This document shows, one piece after another, positions 32,710-43,124 of a DNA stretch of 64,000 nt. A program made the position numbers and the translations under genes. Numbering within the stretch: position 1 is the first letter of the stretch; every line of letters begins with the position of its first letter. The DNA is from Leguminivora glycinivorella (taxonomy: Eukaryota; Arthropoda; Insecta; Lepidoptera; Tortricidae), in the NCBI RefSeq assembly GCF_023078275.1, contig NC_062992.1, positions 13,281,706-13,345,705 of the forward strand, in the 5' to 3' direction. The notes beneath the pieces are model-generated. The model worked only from the letters and a program-made list of their open reading frames with translations. It was not told where the DNA came from and searched no databases.

Positions 32710-33390
32710 ATATAACACTTTAAGTTCTCGCGCTTTGTACACATATTTAAAGTCACACACAGGTCGAACGCGATTAATTAACAAAAAAACCGGCCAAGAG
32801 CGTGTCGGGCCACGCTCAGTGTAGGGTTCCGTAGTTTTCCGTATTTTTCTCAAAAACTACTGAACCTATCAAGTTCAAAACAATTTTCCTAGAAAGTATT
32901 TACAAAGTTCTACTTTTGTGATTTTTTTCATATTTTTTAAACATATGGTTCAAAAGTTAGAGGGGGGGGACGCACTTTTTTTTCCTTTAGGGGCGATTAT
33001 TTCCGAAAATGTTAATATTATCAAAAAACGATCTTAGTAAACCCTTATTCATTTTTGAATACCTATCCAACAATATATCACACGTTGGGGTTGGAATGAA
33101 AAAAAATATCAGCCCCCACTTTACATGTAGGGGGGGTACCCTAATAAAACATTTTTTTCCATTTTTTATTTTTGCACTTTGTTGGCGTGATTGATATACA
33201 TATTGGTACCAAATTTCAGCTTTCTAGTGCTAACGGTTACTGAGATTATCCGCGGACGGACGGACGGACGGACGGACAGACAGACATGGCGAAACTATAA
33301 GGGTTCCTAGTTGACTACGGAACCCTAAAAAAGGTAAAAATAATGTTAATTAATCGCGTTCGACCTGTGTGTGACTTTAAATATGTGTAC
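32710..33390. mobile_element. TIR element interrupted by MINE-A
   Basis: Left arm TTGTACACATATTTAAAGTC...GGTCGAACGCGATTAATTAA (32738-32782); right arm 33345-33385 is its complement. The same arms occur inside the Helitron at about 51395-51425 and 51640-51700 without the insert. MINE-A (32787-33330) sits between. Confidence 0.75.
32787..33330 (+). mobile_element. GGAC-family element (MINE-A), complete
   Basis: CCGGCCAAGAGCGTGTCGGG start, GGGGGGGACGCAC, five GGAC repeats near 33255, end CTACGGAACCCTAAAAA. No coding frame. Confidence 0.8.
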
Positions 33391-33449
33391 CTAAATATTT
33401 TTCAATTTACCAGTAATTGAAAAATGCAGGTTTCAGCCGGACAACGTCA

Positions 33450-33640
33450 CATTAGTTATTTGTTTTACAAGAGGGCAAAGTTGTTGTTTAACCGCACGTG
33501 TCAAAGTTGAAACCCAAGCTAGCGGAAGATTCCAATATTCTCGCTGCGCTCGCGGTTCAAAAAGTGGAATTTTGAGCGTTGCGAGGGTTTCAAGGCACAA
33601 AAGTTTGTCGCCGAGTGAAACACAAAAATTTTCACTACAC
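33450..33640. repeat. fragment of the GGGCAAAGTTG repeat family, variant
   Basis: TAGTTATTTGTTTTACAAGA then GGGCAAAGTTGTTGTTTAAC; a variant of units at 21960, 36420 and 62955-63035. Confidence 0.55.
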
Positions 33641-33900
33641 CAACACGAACAAAATACAGACTATGAAACATCAAACTAAAACAAATCAATCGATTTAACT
33701 ATTCAATATTTATGATTCAAAAACATGTACTTACAGGTAATTTTTACCAGCCAGCTCAAGATTTCAAGTTAAAAATTGTATGAAATTACTTTGCACTAAG
33801 GATAAAATCCAATTTTGCTACCTGTTTTCGAATAGCAAAGTAAGCCTTTACCGGTGGGTGTGGTGAAAAATGTTTATTGAAATAACAGACTTAATGAATC

Positions 33901-34410
33901 TTATTTATATCGATATATTTTCATTACTTTTTCAATAACATCTGCCAGCGCACGCTTATTTACCTTCTCGCTCCTCGCAATATACATAGGCACTTGAAAC
34001 AGATCCACGTTCTGTACTTTTCTAGGCTTTTTCTTCTTTCTCACCTTTATCTCTATCAAATTACAATACGGACACTTCACCGGTTGTAGCTCCATGTATC
34101 TTCGTTTGGGCGTTGGTTGAATGCACTGTTTTTTCTCAAAATCATAGGTCCACTGAGTAGGGCACAGGTAAGTATCTATCATGCCTTCGCTGTCCACGAA
34201 ATTTTTGGCGGCAAATTGAAATTGGGATATGAAAGTTGAGACAGAACTTGGTTTACGCTGATTGACGAACTGACGTCTAGTCAGACTACTTATTAAAGGT
34301 GTTAGTATGGTTTCCTGACATTTTCCGTCTTTCATATTGTATTGGTAGCCGATGGGACACAAAGCCGATGCTGGGACGACGAGATATAACAGTAAAATTT
34401 GAAGCTCCAT
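33901..34410 (-). CDS. secreted 169-aa cysteine-containing protein, unrecognised
   Basis: Single-exon frame. I choose the Met at 34410 because it gives a standard signal peptide (MELQILLLYLVVPASA, cleavage before LCPIGYQYN); upstream codons in the same frame read through AT-rich DNA. The mature chain has two similar Cys pairs, CPIGYQYNMKDGKC and CPTQWTYDFEKKQC, so it may be built of two short related modules, then CPYC and a Lys/Arg-rich tail (KVRKKKKPRK). TAA at 33901-33903. No transmembrane segment after the signal. No family recognised. The lack of stops, the signal peptide and the repeated Cys pattern argue for a real gene; no intron or TATA box was confirmed. Confidence 0.65.
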   Translation of the reverse strand: MELQILLLYLVVPASALCPIGYQYNMKDGKCQETILTPLISSLTRRQFVNQRKPSSVSTFISQFQFAAKNFVDSEGMIDTYLCPTQWTYDFEKKQCIQPTPKRRYMELQPVKCPYCNLIEIKVRKKKKPRKVQNVDLFQVPMYIARSEKVNKRALADVIEKVMKIYRYK

Positions 34411-34482
34411 CTGTAATGAGATTTTAAATTTAAATTTGTTTGTTGAAACGAAATTTGCATGTTGTAATAAGATACCTAAGGT

Positions 34483-35330
34483 GAAATACCCCATAATGGA
34501 CGGTGATGCCATTATGGACAAAAAAACACAAATCCTTAAAAATAAGTATCTAAAATTAGTTTCTAAAAACTGACGGCTATGTACCATAAACTAGAGTTGT
34601 AGAGCTGTTTCATTTTGAAGTTTCAATTAATTCGGTTATTTCTGAAGGATTTGGCGACAAGATAAAATTCATCAGTTTACTGAAAAAAATATCAAGACGA
34701 ATTCTTAGTAATGTTGCTAAGAGAGTTGAGTTCATGTAAAAAATAATAAAAAAATAATACTCGGTGTAAACTTGAATGCGTTTTACTTACTGCATTAGGC
34801 ATGAGATAAGGTATAAAACATACTAGTTTGTTGCTCCAAAGATATAAAGAAATGGCGTTATTTTGCGAGTGTCCATTACTGGAACCGAAAAACTGCCTAC
34901 CTCCTATGATGGACAAGGAACAATTTACAAAACCAAAATTTACAAGAAACAATCCTATGTTAAAATAACTCAAACTAATTGCATTTATGGTATGTAATAT
35001 TGACTCATTGAGTATCAGTTGGCTTTAAAAGTAAAATTTTAAACTTATTTCACTGTCCATAATGGGGGATCCATTACTGGAGAACTGCCGTCCATAATTG
35101 GAGAAAAAACACCTATTTTTAATTTGTTAACTATGAAGAAACCAATAGGAGTATCCATACTGCAATACGCTTGAAATGTAAAAGAAGGATTGGACATTCA
35201 AGATTTAACACGCTTAGCGGTAGAATTTTTACATTTATGAGTGAAATATCAAAAAGAGGCGAAAATTTTTCTTAAACTGTCCATGATTGGGTCCGTTACC
35301 TTACTGTAATTTTTTGCTTTGCGAAGTCTG
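34483..35330. repeat. repeat rich in CCATTACTGGAG / CCATAATGG words
   Basis: Words such as CCCCATAATGGACGG, CCATTACTGG and GTCCATAATTGGAG recur on both strands (34490-34520, 34873, 34903, 35053, 35073, 35094, 35278). No coding sequence. Repeat type unknown. Confidence 0.5.
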
Positions 35331-35426
35331 GTGAAGTTAGTCTAGCGTCCCGCGACTTTTCCACTTACGCTACAATAAGCGGGACGTAAGTTTTTGAAGT
35401 TTTAGAATAAGTACGTTACTCGGTAG

Positions 35427-35545
35427 CGTCAGTGCGTTCTCACATTATATCCGATCCGATATCGGATGTCGGACTGATATACCATACATTACAGGCGCCA
35501 TCTTGGATTTTTTTATAGATCGGATAATGTGAAAACGGACTTAAC
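35427..35545. repeat. MITE, TCCGATATCGGATGT family
   Basis: TTCTCACATTATATCCGATC and CGGATAATGTGAAAAC ends with an inner CCGATATCGG palindrome. Second copy at 54804-54925 next to the neto transmembrane exon. Confidence 0.7.
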
Positions 35546-35585
35546 GTCACAGAAAACTTTAATTGAAATTTTCGTTTCTAGTAAG

Positions 35586-35674
35586 TACAGTCGACTACAA
35601 AGAGATGTATCCACTTATTATCGTACAATGCAATAAAGCGAAAAAGTGGATACATCTCTTTGTAGTCGACTGTA
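35586..35674. repeat. hairpin element, TACAGTC-ended (copy 3)
   Basis: TACAGTCGACTACAAAGAGA to its complement, 31-bp perfect arms (through TGTATCCACTT), 27-bp loop. Confidence 0.85.
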
Positions 35675-36029
35675 CCTAGTCCCTTGCATTTTATATGCCA
35701 TTTAACTATCCGGTTTCGAAGAATCAAGAAAGACTTTACCAGTTCGTGTGGTGAAAATTGTATTTACAGAATTTTTCGGATTTGATTCGTTTCCCTTAAA
35801 TGACGTCTTTATAATCCTTCATCAAGATTGTCTCTCCGTCTAAAATATGAAATGAACATACTAAGCAAACAGCGGTAAAGAGCGGTACCTTACTACGATT
35901 TTTGACGGTCACGGACGGATTTATGGCGTTGCCAAGCTTGACTTTATTTTAGTAATGGGTTCCGTAAGAAAAAGGTTTAAAATACACATACATAAAGTCA
36001 CACTGGCGTTTCCAGCCAAAATCGTGTCC

Positions 36030-36450
36030 AAATAACCTTTTCCCCTCACTAGCTCGGAAACACGTGTTTTGTCCTTTAATACCAGCGGGTAAAAACGCAT
36101 TTTATCCACTAAGTGGGTAAAGTAATTTGACCTTGAATAAAGTCAAATTAACTGCTTTAAAATTGATAAAAGTAGATGAATCCAGTAATAAAGATGATTT
36201 ACCACCTGTGGAACTACTGGAAGCAGTGATAAACGCATTTTTTGCGTTGTAGTTTCCTCGCTATAGTGAGGGGAAAAGTTTTGTGTTACACTCGGGTGCA
36301 AATGTATTTTACTTCTCGTGTGTTAAAAAACTCGCAAGTTCAGGATTCTATTCTCGAATTCAACTATAGAATCCTTTCACTTGCTCGTTTTTTAATTCCA
36401 CATTCGGCGTTAAAATACAACTTTGCCCCCTTGTATAACAAATAACTATT
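36030..36450 (+). repeat. CCCTCACTAGC / GGGGGCAAAGTTG repeat
   Basis: Starts TTTTCCCCTCACTAGCTCGG and ends CTTTGCCCCCTTGTATAACA. It has inner inverted words (ATTTGACCTTGAATAAAGTC and CTCGCTATAGTGAGG). Same family at 21960-22375 and 48354-49220. Confidence 0.7.
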
Positions 36451-36631
36451 GTTTCTAAGAGAGTTGGATAATATTGGTTAGTAGCGGATCTACGAAGATA
36501 CTATATTTCCAATTTAAAATTTCCCTTCAAACTAGAAAAGCACTTTGTTGGCAAGACGAAGCTCATTTTTCTCAATTTCAGAGCGTCTAGGTATCTAAGT
36601 TGGTATTTTATACGAAACATTTTATATATAA

Positions 36632-37078
36632 CTAGCTTGTGCCTGCGGCTTCGCTCGCGTTAAATTCGATAATCGCGGATTGCTCTATACAAACTTCCAC
36701 CCCCCATTTTAGGGAAATGGAGGGTTAGAAAGAGACAGAAAGTAGCCTGCGTCACTCTCCATCCCTTCAACTATCTCCACTAAAAAAATCACGCCAATTC
36801 GTCGCTCCGATTTGCCGTGAAAGACAGACACACACACCTTGTCTGCTTTCTCATCCATACTAATATTATAAATGGGAAAGTGTGTGTGTTTGTTTGTCGT
36901 GATTTTTTAAGTGGAGATAGTTGAAGGGCTGGAGTGACATAGGCTACTTTCTGTCTCTTTCTGACACCCCACTTACCTAAAATGGGGGTTGGAATTTTGT
37001 ATGGAGTATGCCGAATTTAACGCGAGCGAAGCCGTGGGAAAAAACTAGTTTAAGTATAATATTAGTAGGTATGGATAA
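36632..37078 (-). mobile_element. Helitron (Lep1-like) split by a sister copy
   Basis: Reverse copy: CTAG at 36632-36635, body to 36853, then after the nested copy its 5' end continues (TTTAAGTATAATATTAGTAG, 37049-37078). Removing 36854-37048 restores a contiguous ACTTTCCCATTTATAATATT-like junction. Confidence 0.8.
36854..37048 (+). mobile_element. nested Helitron (Lep1-like)
   Basis: TCCATACTAATATTATAAAT start, GCGAGCGAAGCCGTGGG hairpin region, CTAG end, inserted between A (36853) and T (37049) of an opposite-strand sister. Confidence 0.85.
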
Positions 37079-37334
37079 AGCGGGCAGACATGTCTGTCAA
37101 AATATTATCAGCCCGTGGGCTTACTTACGTAGTACACTATTAAGCCTTAAATGCATAGCGATGTATATATTATGCATCATGCATTTTGGACTCTATTGAC
37201 AGCGTGTCAAAATTCAAGTTTGAATAGAAATATTTGTCAAGGTCATGCATTTAAGGGTTACAGTGGTGTCATAAAGAAACTACTGATGTTTTAAATATCT
37301 GGGGAAGCAATTTCTTTTCAAAGAATTTGAAAAG

Positions 37335-37600
37335 TGCTGGTAGTCGAGTGGGTATAACGCCCGACTTTTACTCCGGAGATCGCGGGTTCCAATCCTGGCT
37401 CGTATCAATGAGTGTTCGGAACTTACGTACGAAATATCATTTTATATTTACCACTAGCTTTTCGGTGAAGAAAACAATGTGAGGAAACTTGCACCTGTCA
37501 AGGAATTCAAAAGGCAATGGTGTACCTACGTATGTGAAGTCCCCAATCCGCATTGGGCTTGCGCGGGGATCATAGCCTGAGCCCCGTCATGCATGATTTT
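37335..37600 (+). mobile_element. tRNA-derived SINE (related to 3031-3320)
   Basis: Head TGGTAGTCGAGTGGGTATAA with B-box-like GGTTCCAATCC, body GAACTTACGTACGAAATATC and GTGAGGAAAC; the 3' part differs (GTGAAGTCCCCAATCCGCAT). Confidence 0.7.
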
Positions 37601-38199
37601 TTTTAAAGTCCCCCACTAAACGCCATGGGGTTAAGTTATGTTTGATGAGCAATGTAGATACATACCCCCGTATCTAAATATTCAACGGTTCAATAAAATT
37701 GAAATGAAGAAATAATAACAGGAAAAAAAACCAAATGATTCTGCAATGAAACTTGGTAGGTATACAGTTATACACACAGTTGTTTTGTTCCAGTATTTGG
37801 TCTAATAAAACTTTACCCACCATTTCTCAAAGCAAGCGAACCTTTGTAAAATATCATTTACTTTTCATATTTGCGCTGCAGAAATATTCAACGTTTTGAA
37901 GCGAGTTTATTTTCCACGGTTTTTTATCACCTAACACCAGAAAACATTGGAAAAGGATACGTTTGCTTTATAACTTTTTAACGATCTGCCTCTGATTGGA
38001 AAACGCAATGAATTTGTAATCACTGCTGTACGCGAGACGGGGAAAAATAAAGAGAACGTATACTCGGTGCTAATGAGGAACCCGAATAATTTAAACTAAG
38101 TACGCATTTCTAAGATCAAAACAAAGAAAAAAATATATATAAAAATTAGAAAAGTCAAAAAAATAATTTTGGATGTATTTTCAGAAAAAAATTAAATTA
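37601..38199. other. no gene seen
   Basis: AT-rich unmatched sequence with short frames only. Confidence 0.4.
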
Positions 38200-38302
38200 A
38201 TAAAAATTAAAAAATAATACTTTCAATTTGTACAGGTTCACGATGTTCATAAACATTCCAAATTTCAAAGCGATCGCATAAGTAGTTCTCGAGATATTTA
38301 GT

Positions 38303-38333
<31 letters not shown>

Positions 38334-38465
38334 GGACAGAGCGGCACCGGGTTCCTTTTTTTTACCTTTTTGGTACAGAACCCTAAAAATGGCACTTAAA
38401 ATCCGTTTTAACGATTTTTTTTTCTATAGTGGGCGGTAAAGGCTGATATGATGATGATGATGATA
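38200..38465. mobile_element. GACA-rich MINE-like fragment and LINE tail
   Basis: 38230-38392: TTCCAAATTTCAAAGCGATC, a GACAGACAGA tract and GGTACAGAACCCTAAAAA, the end motif of the GGAC-family elements. 38428-38465: GGCTGATATGATGATGATGA, the extreme 3' tail of an RTE LINE. Confidence 0.6.
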
Positions 38466-38690
38466 TTCTAAAAACCTCATTTTTGAAAAAAATTACTTCT
38501 CACTTTTTGATATCTATCAATGAGGATAGTAGACTATTCTCCATAATCACATCAACAAGTTTTTCAACCTCCTTCCTTCGTGGAATCTTTATAAGTAAAA
38601 GTAGGTTTTGTAGACTATAGGTGCAGCAACGCTGATTTAAATTGACTTATTTTTTATCGTACGTGTGATGACTTTGAGAGCATGTCTTTT

Positions 38691-38995
38691 TTTTTGCCAA
38701 TAAAAAATTTTTGACTGTTTTAAGGAATTTTAGGTCAAGTGTACTCAGAATCACGAGTACTTTCAATCTCACTGGGAGACAAAAAGTGTCCCAGAATTTC
38801 CATACATTTTTGTTACTTCCCTATTTTGTAACCCCATACAACATGTACGGAAAATGGTAACAAAATAAGAAAAAAATCGTATGGGACAATTTTTTAACTA
38901 CTAGGATAGAAAAATCTAGTAATTCTGAGTAGAAAGAAATAGCATATTTTTTTTCAAAAATATCACACTTCAAAAAAGTGGCAAAAAAAAGAGAA
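38691..38995. repeat. MITE with TTTTTTTTGCCA termini (copy 2)
   Basis: Opposite orientation to 4017-4322; shares AATCTCACTGGGAGACA and AAAATGGTAACAAAATA. Confidence 0.7.
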
Positions 38996-39237
38996 ATGAG
39001 TAGTGAAAGCACAAAACTAGCAGTCCATATTCCTTTACCTGTCTCTGTCACTCGTGAGCTCAGTATCAAACGAATTCACTCTGATTTTTAAATAAATAAC
39101 GAAATTGTTTTGTTTTCGTGGCTCAAGTTTATTACTTTTATTATTTATTTATTAGTCCGTCTCTGGTCTCTGGTGATGAATTTTCATGTTTTAATTATAA
39201 CGAATGATTGACGAAATCTCTAATTTTGTTTTATTAA

Positions 39238-41357
39238 CCCTTAATTGGACAGTGTTCGCTGTGCCGAACATACATTTCCAAAAAATCTACTGGACACATT
39301 TTCATCTTTGTTAATTTTTCTTTTGACTCTAATTGTAGCTTTGTTTGTTTTTAATTGGTAGAAAATTAATTCATTACCGTCACAATATTCGTATGTCAGC
39401 AGTGCACGCAAAATCGCGACAAGACGGCAACCGCGAAGTATCATCAAGTTATTTATGACATTATATTAGATTTTTATGGTGTCACATTAATAAAAACGAC
39501 ATTTATGGGTTACCAATGAGGTAATGAATCGAACTAAAGAGTTTCTAGTTTAGTGTAAGCCTTAATTTAGCGTCAGTGACACTTAAAAACTCATGTTCGG
39601 GGTGCCGAACACTGCCATCTTCACAGTGAAATAGTAGGTTTGTTGCATGTTCGGTGTGGCGAACACCGCCAGCTACGCAGTGTTTGAGTTCCAGTCTTAC
39701 ATGTTCGTTGTGACGAACATTGCCAACTATTCAGTGGACCTTATACCAAAATATTTATTTCGCAAAAGAGCACAAATGTAAATTACATTATTCTTACATC
39801 TAAATACATTAAATTAACAGTTATCTCTAACCTAATTACGCACATCCCGATGCAGTACCTACCCGTGCTCCTGCCGCGTTACCGTGTTGAAACGTGATGA
39901 GATAACCTTTGCATCAGGAAGGTCCTACAGCGAGGATTCAGACCCCTCTTCCTCATGAGTCTTCCCACTTCCCCAAAAATACCTTGGCCTCCGTACACCA
40001 GAACCCGCGCTGTAAGGCATCCATGCCCAAGGTTCGCTTCACACAAAGTGGCGTGCACTTTTTGCCCACAATATGTAATGTCAACAAGTCCAATGGGCCT
40101 GGTGGTATACCAGCTATTGTGCTGAAAACCTGTTCTTCTAACCTAAACCTGGTTTTAACGCGCCTATCTTCGCTTTCATACTGCTCAGGTAAATGGCCGT
40201 CATCCTGGAAGACTGATTGAGTCTATCCAATCGCAAAGAAGGGTGTGATCGCACAAACCCTGCACACTATCGGCCCATTGAGGCCCAGATGAGAGAACCC
40301 CTCTTCTCTCCAAGGTAATGAAGTAAGTGGTTAATAACCAGCTCTTAGCGTACCTGAAGAGCACCAGCTTATAGTGACAAGCAATACGGCTTCCGCCATA
40401 GTCGTGGCGCTGGTGATCTTCTGGTATAGTTGACTCATAGTTGGGCCACCGCCATTGAGAACAAGGGAGAAGCTCTGGCAACTGCCAAAAACTGATCAAA
40501 AACCTAGGCTAGTTAGCCTGGATATCGCTACCAGGTTTTTGATAGAGTTTAACATAAAACGCATCTTCCCAAGCTCCCCTCGTACGGGCTCCCAGAAGGG
40601 CTTTGCACGTGGGTCGCCAGCTTTTTACCTGGGCGAAGCGTTTCAGTTTTCATCGACGATCAAAGCTCAGAAATCCAGCGGATTAACGGAGGGGTACCCC
40701 AAGGATCTATCCTATCACCGAACCTGTTCATCCTTCATATCAATGATGTGCTAGTAACTAGCAATATCTATTATTATGCGGATGACAGCACAGGCGATAG
40801 CCAGTACATAGGTAGTGCAAATGCCTATCGTGAACAGGTTACGGAATGCAGAATGCAACTTGTGTCTCAAATCGAGGCCTCTCTTGAGCAGGTATCCGAG
40901 TGGGGTAAACATGATCTCGTCGAGTTGAACCCCAGTAAGAATTTTTGCATATTTTCCGCATATAAAACCACATTTGACATAACATAGCCCCTAAATTCTA
41001 GGACATTCCCTTACCGTCTCCAAGAGTATACTGGGATATTTGGTGTCAACATTACGAAGGAGGTCTAGTTTCGGGGTCACAAAGTACACAAAGGGCACAC
41101 AAAGTGTAAACAATACTTTTATGTTCATTTTCTTTGAATAAATTTGTATGTTTCTTAAAATTTACATAGTAGATTACTTCGCACTTTTTATTCTTGATTA
41201 GCTGGCAGTGTTCGCCACACCGAACATAATTTTCCTGAAAAACTGAAAGATTATGATTTTTTTCATTATTTTTTCGGGGCTCCTTATGACCCACAAAAAT
41301 AGTATTCAACCCAAAAAAACGGCATTTTTGATATTTCTATGTCTGCCAAATTAAGGG
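39238..41357. mobile_element. piggyBac-like TTAA-flanked element
   Basis: TTAA at 39234-39237 and 41358-41361; inverted ends CCCTTAATTGG...CCAAATTAAGGG. Five copies of an element-specific dyad TGTTCG-N6-CGAACA at 39253, 39594, 39648, 39702 (forward) and 41209 (reverse). No transposase frame survives; the centre holds an RT relic. TTAA targeting is typical of the piggyBac superfamily. Confidence 0.65.
40080..40990 (+). pseudogene. Jockey-like LINE reverse transcriptase, degenerate
   Basis: In shifting frames: KSNGPGGIPAIVLKTCSSNL (40086), PSSWKTD, a region resembling QYGFRHGRSAGDLLV (40385), VSLDIA (40518), GVPQGSILSPNLFILHINDV (reading GGVPQGS near 40690), and YYADDSTG (40770) with SQIEASLEQVSEWGKHDLVE. 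RT motifs appear in the right order but with many stops and frameshifts. Lies inside the TTAA element. Confidence 0.8.
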
Positions 41358-41587
41358 TTAAGGCTTTGATGTGGTTTAATGGTTATTACATTGTGTCTGC
41401 CCGGTTAGTGCTTTGTAATTAAATAAAATAATTGTTTAAGGTCAATGTGGCAGACAGTCATTTAATATTCTAGATTTTGTAGATTCAAAATAAAATAAGA
41501 GCTAGCTAGTGTATAAATTGTATAATTATTGTAGGTAATTTGATTTCATCTAAGCGACGACCATTGACGTTGAGTTGAGTTGCCCAG

Positions 41588-41900
41588 GGTGGCTAGCCGA
41601 ATGGCACAATCGCTCACGAAACGCTCACGAAACGATGCGCTAGTAGATATCTATCTCTATCGCGCTTGCGTATTGGCGCGACAGAGCCAGCGGCGTATCG
41701 CTTTCGTTTGGCGTCGGAGAAATGCCATTCGGCTACGGGGCCTGGTGTCGTAGCTGAATGGCATTTCTGCGACGCGAAACGAAAACGAAACGCCGCGAAA
41801 GGTAGTCTGGCTCTGTCGCGCCAATACGCAAGAGCGATAGAGATAGATACCTACGACCGTTTCGTTTCGTGAGCGTTTATGCCAATCGGCTGCGTAGGTA
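41588..41900. repeat. two MITEs of the GCCGAATGGCA family, side by side
   Basis: First unit 41588-41742 (GGTGGCTAGCCGAATGGCA to TGCCATTCGGCTACGGGGCC), second 41743-41895 in opposite orientation (GGTGTCGTAGCTGAATGGCA ... GCCAATCGGCTGCGTAG). Short frames across them are incidental. Confidence 0.75.
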
Positions 41901-42090
41901 CCCAGGTTGCCCTGTCTACACTTTTAACTATATAAAATGTACAAATAATTTTGTACATTTTTTAAATTTATTTCAACTTTTTTGCACAAAAGAAAAAAAG
42001 CTGGCGTTCTCTACCAGTCAACCTTCGGGCAAAGCAGAAAAGATTGTAGGCATTTTCGGGTAGTTCCAACAGTTTGTTGGTTAACCAACC

Positions 42091-42229
42091 AACCGACGAC
42101 CGGTCTGGCGTAGTTGGTAGTGACTCTGCCTGCTAAGCCGCGGTCCTGGGTTCGAATCCCGGTAAGGGCATTTATTTGTGTGATGAGCACAGCTATTTGT
42201 TCCTGAGTAATGGATGTTTTCTATGTATA
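42091..42229 (+). mobile_element. tRNA-derived SINE, 5' half
   Basis: GACCGGTCTGGCGTAGTTGG A box, CCTGGGTTCGAATCCCGG B box, then AAGGGCATTTATTTGTGTGA to TTTTCTATGTATA. Continues at 44564-44700 (TATGTATTTATC...GGTGTCCCCAAATATTTATT), split by two elements. Confidence 0.85.
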
Positions 42230-43118
42230 TGTCGCAGGGAAATGGCCAAAACAGAGATTTGATCAAATCTCTAAGGGATTTGATCAAATCACGCAGGATG
42301 TCAAAATGGCGAATCCATTTCATCATTTCTCTAGAAAATTTCAGTCATTTGACTAAATCCCTGACTCTGTTTAGTGAGATCACAAAATCGGCCAATAGAC
42401 ACGCCAAGTTTTGTCATTTCACTAGATTTGTTTAGGGATTTTATAAAATCCCTGAACCGCGACAGTGAGTTGACGAAAGGAACTCAATAAGTCAACTAGT
42501 TTTAACATTTCCCTAAACAAATTTAGGGAAATAATAAACTCTCAACTGGTGATTTGATCAAATGTCTGAACTGGTTTCGTGAAATGACACAGCCAAGAAT
42601 CTAATATATCCAATTAGATTTATTAGACTCTTGCCTTTGTCACTTGATTTGATTGAATCCTTAACTAGATTAGTGAAATGGTAAAATTGAACCTGTTTTT
42701 AAGAGTATTTGGTTTTCTATAAATAAGAAAAAAAAAATAGAATAAGAGAAGAAACAAAGCTAAAAATGTTTCATTTTTAATTATTTTCATATTTATTAAA
42801 ACATTTTGTCTTTTCACTGAACTTGTTTAGGGAAATGATAAAACTAGTTAACTTTTTAAGCTCGTTTCGTCAACTTACTGACGTGGTTCAGGGATTTTAT
42901 CAAATCCCTAAACAAATCTAGTGAAATAACAAAACGTGGCGTGTCTATTGGTCGATTTTGTGATTTCACTAAACAGAGTCAGGGATTTGATTTAGTGAAA
43001 TAACTGAAACTTTCTAGAGAAATGATAAAATGGATTCGCCATTTTGACATCCTGCGTGATTTGATCATATCCCTTAGTGATTTGATGAAATCTCTGTTTT
43101 GGACATTTCCCTGCGACA
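42230..43118. mobile_element. 889-bp foldback element
   Basis: Termini TGTCGCAGGGAAATG...CATTTCCCTGCGACA flanked by TA on both sides (Tc1/mariner-like target). Arms of some 250 bp are imperfect complements, and ATTTGATCAAATC / GGGATTTGATC words recur. Noncoding. Confidence 0.8.
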
Positions 43119-43124
43119 TATGTC

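Noticed and set aside
34411..34587. Longer N-terminus of the 169-aa secreted protein
   Set aside because: The extra codons are AT-rich and would bury the signal peptide; the inner Met gives a standard secretory start.
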